From Flaccisagitta enflata (lineage: Eukaryota; Chaetognatha; Sagittoidea; Aphragmophora): a DNA stretch of 64,000 bases. The stretch is taken from contig OZ231128.1 in NCBI GenBank assembly GCA_965153355.1, forward strand, positions 21,390,001 through 21,454,000, read 5' to 3'. Below are positions 1 to 13,988 of this stretch, piece after piece. How positions within the stretch are numbered: the first letter of the stretch is position 1; each line of letters starts with the position of its first letter. The notes under the pieces were generated by a model, which was not told the origin of the DNA, searched no databases, and saw only the letters and a program-made list of their open reading frames with translations. Made by a program: the position numbers and the translations under genes.

Positions 1-318
1 GTACCCTTAGGCACCTAATGTACGTAAAAGTCCATGATGAGTCAGTATAAAACTGAGGCTGAAACCAGAAGTATGGGACTACGTACCCAACAAAGGATTC
101 AGTCCAATGTGCAGAGATACCAGATAGAAAAGAAAGTTTTAAGCTGTGTGAGACTGAGTATAAAACTGAGACTAAGAATGAGTGTAGGACCGAGCTGTAG
201 CTAGCTCTTTCTCAGAATTATGAAGGGATGAACTAGGTCAAACGATGCCCGGAGATCTCAGCTTGGAAATGGAGACGCTCTGGGCACGAGTTGAGGAAAG
301 AAAATGAAGAAAGAAGAA
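1..318. other. Non-coding sequence, nothing recognised
   Basis: Mixed-composition sequence with a few partial duplicates of a GACTGAGTATAAAACTGAG phrase. No gene is supported. Confidence 0.6.
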
Positions 319-583
<265 letters not shown>

Positions 584-713
584 GTGCGCGCGTGCAGGAT
601 TACGGAAAGATTCTAGAAAACAAAAAAGAGAGTAAAAGTTGAAGCTCTTGGACTGAAAGTTGAATTTGATTTAATTTTAAGCGGTGAAGAAAATAAGGAC
701 AAAAAATAAATAA

Positions 714-856
714 CGAATGAATGAATGGATGAATGAATGAATAAATGAATAAATGAAGGAACGAATGATGGAATGAATAAATGTATGAATGAATAAATGA
801 CTGAATGGATGAATGAATGAATGAATGAATGAATGAATGAATGAATGAATGATTGA

Positions 857-936
<80 letters not shown>

Positions 937-1178
937 GAGAAGGAGAGAAGGAAATAAAGAAAGAGAGGATGAAAGAAATTGAAAAGAATGAGTGAATTAG
1001 AATGAATGAATTTGAATGAATGAATTTAAATGAGTGAATGAATTTGAATGAATGAATTTGAATGAATGAATTTGAATGAATGAAGGAATGAATGAATTTG
1101 AACGAGTGAATGAATTTGAATAAACGAATGTGAATGAATGAATGAATGAACGAATGTGAATGAATGAATGAATGAATA
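714..1178. repeat. (GAAT)n, (GAAA)n and GAATGAATTT repeat block
   Basis: Three neighbouring tetranucleotide-type arrays: imperfect GAAT/TGAA, about 80 bases of GAAA, then a 10-base GAATGAATTT pattern. Confidence 0.95.
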
Positions 1179-1282
1179 ATTTCCCTTTTACAATAATTGA
1201 CTTTCTCTTCTGCAGGTTCCTCCCGTTGCCACTTGGGGACGCTCTTTCGTCGCAACTCCGCTACTCATGAGGTGACGATTAA

Positions 1283-1285
1283 AAA

Positions 1286-1321
<36 letters not shown>

Positions 1322-1467
1322 TTTCTCATGTGGTGATGACTGAAAAATGATGATGATGATAATGATGATGATGATGATGATAATGTTGACGATGATCATG
1401 ATGATGATGATGATGATGATGATGTTGATGCCTCTCATGAGGTAACGACTGAAAAAAGATGATGATG

Positions 1468-1499
<32 letters not shown>

Positions 1500-1558
1500 G
1501 ACGATGATGATGACGATGATATTGATGATGCTACTCATGAGGTCACGACTGAAAAATT

Positions 1559-1607
<49 letters not shown>

Positions 1608-1678
1608 CGATGACGATGACGATGACGATGATGAAGATAATATGATGATATGATGATGACGACGACGACGACAACGAC

Positions 1679-1739
<61 letters not shown>

Positions 1740-1880
1740 CTTCTCATGAGGTGATGACTGAAAATGAACGGATGATGATGAGTCATGAGGCAAAAAAACA
1801 AAACAAATATAACAACAACAACAACAATAACAATAACAATAATAATAACAACAACAACAACCATGAGAACAACCACAACA
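1283..1880. repeat. (GAT)n blocks with a ~100-bp higher-order repeat, then (AAC)n
   Basis: Runs of GAT are separated by a phrase of the type CTCATGAGGTNACGACTGAAAA at about 1264, 1326, 1434, 1535 and 1742. The microsatellite and its spacer have therefore been duplicated together. An AAC/AAT block follows at 1808-1890. Confidence 0.93.
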
Positions 1881-1890
1881 ACAACAACCA

Positions 1891-2590
1891 AGGGAAGCCT
1901 GTTAAGAGCCCCACTTCAACCACTTAAAATCAAATTGAAAATGTATTCAACTAATACTATCTTCGCCAAAAGAAACTCGACATCTTCTACCTTGAATATC
2001 TTGGCTTCTAGAAAACCTAGAGACTTTAAAAAAAAACATATTAATCTACTTCAAAAGATCTACAAAATGAGTCCAATCTTGTAATTGTATCTTAAAGCGT
2101 TTAAAAATGGCAAACAAAAGAGGGGAAATAGTCATTTACAGAATTGATAAAAAATTGTGGAAAAAAATGGAAAAAATTTCATTTAAGTTTAATTTTAGTT
2201 ATCTCAGCTTCTGGTAAATCTAGATACTTTTTCCAAAAAAGCAAATTAATCTACATCGAAAAATCTAAAAGATGAGAGCAATCTGGGTTCTATAGTTCAA
2301 CCCGTTTGGAAATGGTAAGCAAAACACAAGACATGTTTTGAAAATCAAAGGCTTGCAAAAACTGTGGACAAATAAGAAAAAGGTTATCACATCTGTTAAT
2401 GAAGAAATGCGTCAGAAATTGCAATTTAGACTCACAGCCTGGTTTGTTTTTCATAAAAATAACTTACCTGACTTACAAACCCTCTCAGTAACCAAATTTT
2501 ATCAGAGTTTGGTCAATAAATCATATCATTCCCAGGGTGTCGCGTTTCTTTTGGCGAAGATAGTATGCTAACCACAACTCTCATAAAAGC
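1891..2590. other. AT-rich non-coding sequence
   Basis: No supported gene. The phrase CTTCGCCAAAAGAAACTCGAC near 1960 recurs inverted near 2545, which suggests an inverted-repeat element of about 600 bp with divergent arms. Confidence 0.45.
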
Positions 2591-2596
2591 CACGAA

Positions 2597-3075
2597 CACG
2601 AACACGAGCAAACCGCATTCAGCGCCCCATCAAATCATGATCAAACCACATTCAGCGCCCCATCAAATCATGATCAAACAACATTCTCGCCACGATCAAA
2701 CCACATTCAGCGTCCTATCAAATCATGATCAAAACACATTCTCGCCATGATCAAACCACATTCAGCGCCCCATCAAATCATGATCAAACCACATTCTTGC
2801 CACGATCAAACCCCATTCAGCGCCCCATCAAATCAGGATCAAACCACAATCTCGCCACAATCAAACCACATTTAGCTCCCCATCAAATCATGATCAAACC
2901 ACATTCTTGCTGTGATCAAACCACATTCAGCGCCCTATCAAATCATGATCAAACCACATTCTCGCCACGATCAAACCACATTCTGACCATGATCAAACCA
3001 CATTCAGCGCTCCATCAAATCATGATCAAACCACATTCAGCGCCCCATCAAATCATGATCAAACCACATGCTATT
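2597..3075 (+). repeat. Minisatellite of CATGATCAAACCACATTC units
   Basis: Alternating units of about 34 bases (...AGCGCCCCATCAAATCATGATC) and about 21 bases (...TCTCGCCACGATC) repeat roughly 18 times. The open frame across it is a by-product of the repeat. Confidence 0.93.
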
Positions 3076-3198
3076 TCCACCCGCAGGTCGATCAACATTT
3101 ATCGCGTACTGGCTTCCCAGGATAATACGGTTGTTTCCATCACAGCTCACGGCCGAGAAACAAAGCAATCAATCCCCCGGAGAGGTACTACTAAAGGA

Positions 3199-3430
<232 letters not shown>

Positions 3431-3529
3431 TGTATACTACATATTATATTTTTTCTTTAACAGGGTTCAGAATCATGTCATTAAAGAGAAAGAGAGAGAA
3501 AGAACGAGAAAAAGAAAAAAAAAGTGTGA

Positions 3530-3606
3530 CGGTCCGACGAAGGGACCGACGGACGTACCGACAAACCGACAAAGCGGAGTGTAGAGTCACGTAGCACGTG
3601 ACTAAA
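3530..3606 (-). mobile_element. Family A element, truncated
   Basis: Inverted copy of the Family A head: GACC/GACG core followed by AGAGTCACGTAGCACGTGACTA. The rest of the element is missing. Confidence 0.7.
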
Positions 3607-3950
3607 ACGAATAATTGGGAAAAAAATCGAAAAACGTTTTTCGATTTTTTGAGTTTCGCTTAGGAATTAATTTTTTCCATTTTCGCTTGAGATGTTTTGG
3701 GGAAGTTGGGTCACGACTAGGCTCGCCCGAGGCTGGGGTTGAAATTGGTACAGGGTGAAAGAGGGCACTTTTTTACACCTTCTGGAAAAAAGCAGGGCAC
3801 TGTCGGACCAATACTTTAGGCGCTATGAATTTTTTAATCTTTTTTTATTTTCTCACATTTTCCGCATATTTTTCAAAGATCTATATTTTGCATTGATTTC
3901 AATTTTTGGCCCTAAATAACAACAAAAATGAGTTCAGCAGAGGGCATGGA
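3607..3950. other. Unique non-coding sequence
   Basis: No gene seen. It contains a short palindrome around TCGAAAAACGTTTTTCGA. Confidence 0.5.
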
Positions 3951-5195
<1,245 letters not shown>

Positions 5196-5340
5196 TAGTT
5201 GCGGACACGCAACTCTATAAGAGGCTTTGTCCGTCCGTCGGTCGGTCGGTCCGTCACGCTGGAGTTGAAAAGTGAGAAAACGCGCATTTCCGCCCCTGCC
5301 CACCCGTCCGCAACTGGCGGCCGTGTATCCGGCCTTGTTT
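5196..5340 (+). mobile_element. Family A element, compact copy
   Basis: Head TAGTTGCGGACACGCAACTC, a short GTCC/GGTC core, a CCTGCCCACCCGTCCGCAAC motif, and tail GTATCCGGCCTTGTT. Nearly identical to the copy at 57595. Confidence 0.85.
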
Positions 5341-5408
5341 TACATCACAACTCCAACCAATGTGTCTCAATCGTCTCCTACATAAAATCATTGCCCCTGC
5401 CCACCCGC

Positions 5409-6141
<733 letters not shown>

Positions 6142-7842
6142 TAGTCGCGTGCACGCGACTCTACAACCCGCTTTGTCCGTCGGTCGGTCGGTCGGTTTGT
6201 CGGTTGGTCGGTCGGTTGGTCACACTTTACTTTTTTTTATCAATTTTATTTCTTAAAGTCATTTTTAGTCATTATAAGTCATTCTAAGACATTCTAAGTC
6301 ATTCCAAGTCATTCCAAGTCATTCTAAGTCATTCTAAGTCATTTTAAGTCATTTTAAGTCATTATTGTCATTTTAATCAATATAGTCCTTTTCATCATTT
6401 TAAGTCATTTTAAGTCATTTTAAGTGATTTTAAGGCATTTTAAGTCATTTTGAGTCATTCAAGGTCATTTTAAGTCATTATGGTCATTTTAGTCAATATA
6501 ATCCTTTTCATCATTTTAAGTCATTTTATGTCATTATAAGTCATTATAAGTCATTATACGTCATTTTAAGTCATTTTAAGTCATTTTTAGTCATTCTAAG
6601 TCATTCTAAGCTATTCTCGGTCATTTTAGTCATTTTAGTCAATATAGTCATTTCACTTTTTATCTACATAATTACAGGTAATTATAGGTCATTATGCAAT
6701 TTTGGGTAATCATAGGTAATTATAGGTCATTATAGGTCATTATGCAATTATAGGTAATCATAGGTCATTGTAGGTAATTATAGGTCATTATGTAATTATA
6801 GGTAATTATGTAATTATAGGTAATTATAGGTCATTATAGGTCATTAAAGGTTCTTATGCAGTTATAGGTCATTATTGGTAATTATAGGTCAGTATGTAAT
6901 CATAGGTAGTTATAGGTAAATATGGGTCATTATAGGTCATTATAGGTAATTAGAGGTAATTACAGGTGATTAAAGGTCATTATGTAATTATTGGTAGTTT
7001 TAGGTCATATTCGATAATTATAGGACATTATACGTCATTATGCATTTAAAGGTCATTATCGGTAATTACAGGTCATTATGTAATTATAGATGATTATAGG
7101 TAATAAAGGTAATAATAGATCATTATAGGTAATTATAGGTCATTATGTAATTATAGGTAATTATAGGTCATTATAGATAATTATAGGTAATAATAGGTCA
7201 TGAAATTTTGGGTAATTATAGGTAATCTAAGGTCATTAAAGGTAATTATAGGTCATTATGTAATTATCGGTAGTTATAGGTAATCATAGGTCATTATAGG
7301 TAATCATACATCAATAGACAACTATAGGTAATTATATGTCATTATGCAATTATAGGTAATAATAGGTCATTATAGGTCATTATGTTATCAAAGGTTGTTA
7401 TGGGTAATTATGGGTAATCATAGGTCATTAAAGGTAATTATTGGTCCATATGTAATTATAGGTAATCATAGGTCTTTATAGGTACCTATAGGTCATTATT
7501 TAATTATGGATAATTATAGGTAATCATAGGTCAATATAGGTAATTATAGGTCATTATGTCATTTTAGGTAATTGTGGGTAATTATGGGTAATCACTTGTC
7601 ATTATAGGCAATTATTGGTCCATATGTAGTTATAGGTAATCATAGGTTTTTATACGTACTTATAGGTCAATATTTGATTATGGGTAATTATAGGTAATTA
7701 CAGGTTATTATAGGTCATTATAGGCAATTATAGATTAATAGGTAATTATAGTCATTATCGTCATTACAGGAAATAACGTACTTATATAATTAGGCGATTA
7801 TGTAAGTAAGTCTCGCACGCGACTTATAGGTGTTGGCCTTGT
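6142..7842 (+). mobile_element. Family A element with a giant AT-rich minisatellite core
   Basis: Head TTAGTCGCGTGCACGCGACT at 6141 and tail CGCACGCGACTTATAGGTGT...GGCCTTGTT at 7814-7842 bound 1.6 kb of tandem repeats. The core has TAAGTCATTT (10 bp) units to about 6640 and then TTATAGGTAA/TTATAGGTCA (10-11 bp) units to about 7790. Confidence 0.85.
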
Positions 7843-9348
7843 TATGCTTGTACGCCATATAAACATGCGATTGGTAGAAGGGGAGCGCAGCAGAGAAAAC
7901 ATTTTTCGAAAACAGCCTCAGATAGTATTTTGTATCTTTTATTATATATGTGTGAACCCCGCAGACACAAACAAATTGAGACCCCATTCTGCATGTTCAA
8001 AGTTCAAAGAATTTTTGGCAATTTCTACGGATTGCGTTTCTTGATTTTCATCGCTTTTTTGAACATTTCCTGATTGTCTGATGTGTGTTCTCGTATGCCT
8101 CTGCGTTTTTATACATAAATATAGCTAAGAATGAGCAGACACCAGTTAAGCTGTGTATATCAAACTCATTTTTGTTTGGAGAAAAGTCGGGTTTTCAACG
8201 ATAGATTTTAAGAACTTGACAAGTAACGTGTCTAGTTACTACTATAAGCCCAACAAGGTTTATTACTTCTTCATTGTTTTCCAATTTTTTAATTATATTC
8301 TCATACAAGAAACGACAGCCTAATTTGATGGAAAAACAAACACTTCCCCTCATTCTTACCCTGGGTTTGCTTTTCCTTCTCTTGTTTTTTTTCTTTCATT
8401 CTTTTCTATTTCTGCCATCTCTTTCTACATGGGCTCAAGTCCGATAGGGGTGTAAGTCCGACAAACAGGGATGTCGGCCGACGTCCCTGACGTCCCTCCC
8501 CGTACACCCATGGGAAGGGATGAGGGAGGGTGTGAATAAAGAGGGTATAGGGGTGACATTGAATTTGATCAAAGGGGGTGAGCGTAACGTGGGTATGGGG
8601 CTGACGTCATGAAATGCTATGGAGGGGAAGGGGTGTGCATAATGAGGGTATGGGGGTTGATAAGAAATTTGATATGGGGGGGGGGCGTGTGCATGTAAGC
8701 CATAACGAGATTACGAAGGTATTTCTAATGCAACGAAAGCAGGAGCCGACCTTGTACAAATAACAGTGAAGGAAATGGAATCGTATAGGTGGCAAATGCC
8801 ATACAGATACATATACAGATTCTACGTGGCCCGCCCACTTGAATTATACTTGAATTATACTTGAATGATACTTGGATTATACTTGAATCATACTTTTAGG
8901 GTGCGCCAACGCACTTGGGTAACTAGCTGTGTCCGTCGGTCGGTCGATCACCAACGCAAATGTTTAGATATCGACACGGCGCACCTATTGGCCTAGTTGG
9001 CCTTGTTATAAGCACTGTTTGAAGTTCTCAGTATTGTTCAGACTTGATCAATCGTAATGCCCATTATGCTCATTATCCCAAATGACAAGCGAAACGAATC
9101 CGCCTCACAAATCCATTAAGATTACGATTATGTTATGCAAATAGGTTTCGGTCTTGAATTCCGAACTCAATTTTCAACACGGCAAACACTCGAGAATCAA
9201 GAATCCGAGTTGAATATCAAAGAATTCAATTTCATAACGACCACAAAAGCTGTTGGCAATTCTTTCCCGTTTCCTCTTTTCTCCGCCCGAGTTTCTGTTT
9301 GTCTATCTGACTACCTGTCTATTAATCTAGCTGCGCAAATGTGGGTAC
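7843..9348. other. Unique non-coding sequence with a degenerate Family A copy
   Basis: A divergent Family A-like piece (CGCACTTGGGTAACTAGC...GGCCTTGTT) lies at about 8905-9007, and GAATTATACTT units repeat near 8840-8890. No gene is supported. Confidence 0.5.
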
Positions 9349-9700
9349 TACCGTATTTCCTGCATTTATCGCCCCCCCCTCTAATTAGCGCCCCCCCCCT
9401 TTTTGCAGAAAGAGAGAGCTCATGACTGACTTTTATTTTTGGGGAAAATTTTTTTCAAATTTATTGTAAATCATGTTGTTTAATGAAATAAAAAATATAA
9501 GAATGGTATGCAATATGAAAATATTCTTTGTTTTAGTACTTTATTGCATTGAAATATGAAATTTGTGTCCAAAACATTACATTTCATTTAAAATCATCTA
9601 TACATGAGTGTACAAGGGGGCGCTAATTGCAGGTTGAAAATGACAATGTTTCATTTCAATTTCAAAAGCGCCCGGGGCGCTAATTACAGGAAATACGGTA
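9349..9700. mobile_element. MITE with TACCGTATTT ends
   Basis: Inverted ends TACCGTATTTCCTG and CAGGAAATACGGTA enclose 352 bp with GCGCCCC blocks near both ends and an AT-rich middle. TA termini are typical of Tc1/mariner-type MITEs. The related copy at 14780 shares the outermost 10 bases. Confidence 0.85.
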
Positions 9701-9734
9701 TTCATGCACTTTGCCTGTGTCTGTCTATTCGTAT

Positions 9735-9774
9735 TCTGTCTCTCTCTCACTCTCAGTCTCTCTCTCTCTCAGTC

Positions 9775-9822
<48 letters not shown>
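9735..9822. repeat. (TC)n microsatellite
   Basis: TC repeats with a few interruptions, just downstream of the MITE. Confidence 0.96.
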
Positions 9823-9823
<1 letters not shown>

Positions 9824-10410
9824 CAGTTATCTGTCTCACCAGGAACTAAAATGGTTTCGATTTTTTATATGCGCGGCTCTGGTTTGCCTGCTCTGGTTTG
9901 CCAGAGAAGGGAATCTATCTCGCTGGTAAGGTCATTCTTTAGCCAGTATTTTACCCATAAAAGGAGCTAGTTTTACACTTAAGTCAGTGCGCCAGTAAAG
10001 TGAATCCCCAAAAAGGGACCCAACTTGCTTAGAAAAAAGGTACCGGCTTACCATTTGAAAGATTCCCCCAAGAGAATGGCTCTGCGGTACTAGAAACAAG
10101 GGCTAAAATTTGCCAATGAAGAGCGGCTAGAATTGTGAAAAAGGGCGCCAATTTACCTTAAATAATGGCAGAATTACCAAAGCGAGCAAAGTTTGCCAGT
10201 AAAGGGTGAGAAATTGCCAGCCATTTTTGGCGCCTCGAAAAAGAAAGATAAAAAAAATTCGAGCGTTGGGAGTAAAAAAAGAGTCAGCATCTTGTTGAAA
10301 AATAGGGGAACCAACATGCAACAGAAAAAAAATTCAACCAATACCCTCGAAACCACGTTTTCTCTTTTCATCTTTCAAAAGACAATTCGTTCGAAGAAAG
10401 GAAATGAAAA
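9823..10410. other. Unique non-coding sequence
   Basis: A loose repeat of GCCAGTAAAG/GCCAAT phrases (9950-10215) is visible. No gene is supported. Confidence 0.5.
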
Positions 10411-10990
10411 CTAGTCATCCAAGGATCGCACATGGTCAGCGGTACCCGATGCCCTGCTTGGAGTGATTAGCTGAAGAAGCTGAGTGGGAGCAGGGCAGCG
10501 GCCCCAAAGGGCCGATGTCCTGTAGGATACAGGGGTGAATTTCCAGACGTCCAGAGAAAGCACATTTAAGGACTGAGTTGATTGATTAGAGAACAGTAAT
10601 GAGATCAGGGATAAGGGCAGATTTGAACCTGAGAGGGTCATTTTAAGGGCTGAAATGAAACCAATTTTAGGTTTGAGAGGTCTGATTTTGGGCTTGAAAT
10701 AGTTGATTTTAGGCTTGATAAGGCTGATCTAGTACCTTAGTGGGCTGATTTTGGGCTTGAGTGAGCTAATTTTGGATCTAAAAGGGCTGATTTTGGGTCT
10801 GAGAGGTGTGATTTTGGGTCTGAGAGGGCTGACTTGGGGCCTGAGAGGACTGATTTGGGGTCTGAGAGGGCTGATTGGGGCCTGAGAGGGGCCTGGGGGG
10901 GGACGTACGTACGGACGTACGGACGTACGGACGTCTGGAAATTCACCCCTGTGTCCTACAGGACATCGACCCTTTGGGGCCGCTGCCCAA
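10411..10990. mobile_element. Family B cassette
   Basis: Starts ATCCAAGGATCGCACATGGTCAGCGGTACC. Inverted blocks GGGCAGCGGCCCCAAAGGGC (10490) and its reverse near 10988 surround about 20-bp units of the type GGTCTGAGAGGGCTGATTTT. Confidence 0.85.
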
Positions 10991-11880
10991 AAAGTAATGC
11001 TGCGTTACGGGGTCTTAGAAGCCATAATCTGGGTCTTGATCTTGGAGGCCAGAGTCTGTGACTGTGACTATGACTGAGGAGCCAAAATGAGGGACTGTAG
11101 ACCAAAATATAGGTTTTCTAGTTAAGTTTCCGGCCATTTTGCTGGGATTTGGGCTTCTTGGGTAAAATTTGGGGCAAACGAAAGTCTAGAAAAATTGAGA
11201 CAGATAGATTCGAATAATTGAACGTTTAGCTGCGTTTATAAGCCATTGCGATATTTCCGTTGGTCGGTCAGTCGGTCAGTCACATTTTTCGATTTTGCTT
11301 GTTTTCTACGACGCGGCTCCTGCCATAGTGCTTTATCATTGTCCCTGCCCACTCGCATATGATTTAGGTTGGCGTGTTTCTGGGCTAGTCAGTTTTTTTT
11401 TCAGAGAATTCGAAACATAAACAAATACACTTTTTTTTATATAAAGAGACAGCTTTTTTGAACTCAGCCTGGGTGTTCTCCATTTTTGGCTATTTTCAGC
11501 CTGAAATTCTCTAAAAGTGTTCTTAATTTCATCGATGTTCATAAGTATATAAATTGTATAAAAATATCTTATTTAGAACAGTTGCATCATAAACTAGATA
11601 ATTATTATGTTTTTTTAAAGAACATAACCTGTATTTCTGAAAATTTTGAATAAAATTCATTTTTCAGATAAGAAACTTGAAATTTTTTTTCCAAAATGGC
11701 TGAAACTGAATCTCAGCCTGGGTATTCTCTTATTGTGTTCTTAAAATTTTGGCAAATCTCAGGCTCATGTCTCTTATACTGGTCTCTTATAAAAAAAATA
11801 AGTGTAAAGAATATACAAAAAAAAGTGTAAAGAATATACAAAAAAAAGTCATTTCATCTTCTCTATAGACTAGACCGAAT
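10991..11880. other. Non-coding sequence
   Basis: A partial Family A copy (GCCATTGCGATATTTCCGTTGGTCGG, about 11240) and a duplicated CTCAGCCTGGGTNTTCTC phrase (11463, 11712) are seen. No gene is supported. Confidence 0.5.
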
Positions 11881-12290
11881 CCACATCATTGTCCAGTCCA
11901 TGGGCATGAGGGGAAATCGCGATATCGTCTCTTCCTCGATGCGAGATGTTAATGTCTTTTCCATGGCGCAAGAACGCTACATTGTCCCTTCCGTGACGTA
12001 TATCTCCGATGTTGTTTCTGCCGTCACGCGAACCTTTGGTGTCGTGCCTTCCATTACGCAAACCTTCGAATCGAAGTTTGATAATGTCTTAAACTACGCA
12101 AACCTTCATTATTGTTTCGTACTTCGCGAAACCTTTGGTGTTGTCTCTCACATTAAGCAAACCTTCGAATCAAAGTTCGATTTAGTCTTTTCCATTTGGC
12201 AAACCTTCAGTATTATCTCGTCCCTCACACAAACCTTCAGTGTTGTCTTTTCCATTACGCAAACCTTCAGTGTTATCTTTTCCATTACGC
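11881..12290 (-). pseudogene. Orphaned continuation of the iGluR tail repeat beyond the MITE
   Basis: On the minus strand this is a tandem array of 30-bp units encoding GLRNGKDNTE-type decapeptides, as at the end of exon 15. The array continues on the far side of the foldback MITE, degrades, and meets a TAA within the fourth or fifth unit. It was probably coding before the insertion. Confidence 0.7.
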
Positions 12291-12857
12291 GTACAGTACC
12301 TTCCGAGCAAACCCGGTTAAAACTGGAGGATTAATTTTTGTTTTTAATTTTTTAAATCATTTTTGATCAAACTTAAAAGATATTGGCTTTTGAACATGGC
12401 TGTCAAAATAATTCGAATGTGCATGAAGACATAAAATCGAGTAACCCAGACCTTGATTTGGAGAAATTTTACCTATTTAGACTAGAACAGCTCAGTCACA
12501 ATTATTTCAGATTTTTGCCATTTAAAGCTTTTTAAGGACAATTGTCCTAAATTATTTTGAGACAATTGTCCTTAAAAACTTTAAATATCAAAATTCGAAA
12601 TAATTATCTGACTGAGCTATTTTGTATCCTGGACAGTGAAAATTTTCGCCAAATCCAATGGTTCAATAGAACACTCAATATTGATGTCTTCATGCACTTT
12701 GATTTCACGAGTTATTTTTTTTGACAGCCAAATATGTTCAAGGAATTAAGTATCTTTTAATTTAGTTATGTACAAAAAATGAAGTTTGGGAAATGAAATT
12801 AAAATAACAAAAATTAATCCTCCAGTTTTAGCCGGGTTTGCTCGGAAGGTACTGTAC
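12291..12857. mobile_element. Foldback MITE interrupting the iGluR last exon
   Basis: Ends are GTACAGTACCTTCCGAGCAA and the reverse complement. The two ~250-bp arms are imperfect inverted copies meeting near 12545-12585 at AAGGACAATTGTC...GACAATTGTCCTT. The minus-strand arm contributes the last residues and the TAA of exon 15. Confidence 0.88.
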
Positions 12858-13425
12858 CTTGGATATTGTCTCTTCCTTCATGCAAACCGTCAGTGTTGTC
12901 TTTTCCATTATGCAAACCTTCGATATTGTCTCTTTCCTGACGCAAATCTTCCGCGTTGGCTTGCGTTGCGGCGTCAAAGCTTTGATGCGGAAATCCCACA
13001 ACGAAACTCACTTCTCCCGCATCCCCAACACCTCGTCGAACACGTGTCTCACCACCACCACTTCCACGTGCATTACCACCTCCACCTGCATTACCACCTC
13101 CACCGTCGTTTTTACCACCACCTCCACTACCACCACTACCCTCACTCCAACGAATGCCCCTCCCTCTCCTTACCCTTGAACCACCAACCACTCCGCTTCC
13201 ACTACTTATTCCGCTGCTCCCGTCGCTGCTGCTGTTGCAACCTCCTTCACTTCCTCCTCCTCCTCCTCCTCCTCCTCCTCCTCCTCCTCCTCCTGCTCCT
13301 CTCCTTCCTCCACCGCCGCCGCTGAAACCAGTTTCTCGATTCGCTGATTGGGCAGAAGAGAACCAATCAGGGAGCGAAGCGAGATCGAGGTTGGATCGAT
13401 ATATCGGAATTTCATCAGGCACCAT
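12814..13425 (-). CDS. iGluR exon 15: glycine-rich cytoplasmic tail and stop
   Basis: The acceptor CCCCCGTCAG follows a (CT)n tract; the exon enters in phase 0 and encodes 203 residues. It begins MVPDEIPIYRSNLDLASLPD. A poly-Gly block follows, encoded by (GGA)n/(GGC)n, then more Gly/Ser/Arg-rich sequence. Near the end are 10-residue repeats of the type GLHNGKDNTD. The last ~12 residues and the TAA stop come from an inserted foldback MITE (12291-12857). No domain is recognised. The tail may be real, but low complexity makes exact limits uncertain. Confidence 0.7.
   Translation of the reverse strand: MVPDEIPIYRSNLDLASLPDWFSSAQSANRETGFSGGGGGRRGAGGGGGGGGGGGGGGSEGGCNSSSDGSSGISSGSGVVGGSRVRRGRGIRWSEGSGGSGGGGKNDGGGGNAGGGGNARGSGGGETRVRRGVGDAGEVSFVVGFPHQSFDAATQANAEDLRQERDNIEGLHNGKDNTDGLHEGRDNIQGTVPSEQTRLKLED
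13244..13300. repeat. (CCT)n tract inside exon 15
   Basis: Encodes the poly-Gly run of the receptor tail on the minus strand. Confidence 0.95.
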
Positions 13426-13436
13426 CTGACGGGGGA

Positions 13437-13440
<4 letters not shown>

Positions 13441-13523
<83 letters not shown>
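13441..13523. repeat. (GA)n, acting as exon 15 pyrimidine tract on the minus strand
   Basis: About 41 GA units. In transcript sense this is (CU)n ending 16 bases before the exon 15 acceptor. Confidence 0.97.
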
Positions 13524-13526
<3 letters not shown>

Positions 13527-13608
13527 AAAACAATTTTTCCCAAATTTTCGACGGCCCATTCCACCTTCGACGGGGGAATTTCAACTCTGATGATGTAAGA
13601 GAAATTGT

Positions 13609-13806
13609 CATTTCATTCATTCATTCATTCATTCATTCATTCATTCATTCATTCATTCATTCATTCATTCATTCAATCGTGCATTCATGCATTCATGCAT
13701 TCAATCATGCATTCAATCATGCATTCATTCATTCATTCATTCATTCATTCATTCATTCATTCATTCATTCATTCATTCATTCATTCATTCATTCATTCAT
13801 TCATTC
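13609..13806. repeat. (ATTC)n microsatellite after the exon 14 donor
   Basis: About 48 units with a GCATTCA-variant block in the middle. It ends only about 8 bases from the exon 14 splice donor. Confidence 0.97.
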
Positions 13807-13813
13807 CTCTTAC

Positions 13814-13987
13814 TTGCGCTACGTGGTCTACATATTTGACTCTTCTTTCTTTCGCATGCTTCCACTTTTCAAATATTTCCGCCGCTAAAAACAGTAAAGC
13901 AATAATCAGGTGACCACCAAGGACCAAAAAAGCGCCAAGAACATCAACCACTTCCATCTCCTGATCGGCTTTGTCGTCCTCTTCACG
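13814..13987 (-). CDS. iGluR exon 14: last membrane segment M4
   Basis: The exon has 174 nt, 58 codons and phase 0 at both ends. It starts with an acidic REEDDKADQEME and continues with M4, VVDVLGAFLVLGGHLIIALL, followed by FLAAEIFEKWKHAKERR, the usual basic juxtamembrane stretch. The donor CAA|GTAAGA is good and is followed within 6 bases by (GAAT)n. The acceptor CAG is preceded by a (CAAA)n microsatellite and has no normal pyrimidine tract. Confidence 0.93.
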
Positions 13988-13988
13988 C

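Noticed and set aside
6142-7842. CRISPR-like or satellite-centromere interpretation of the short repeats
   Set aside because: Units are contiguous 10-11 bp tandem repeats without unique spacers, and they sit within a Family A element.
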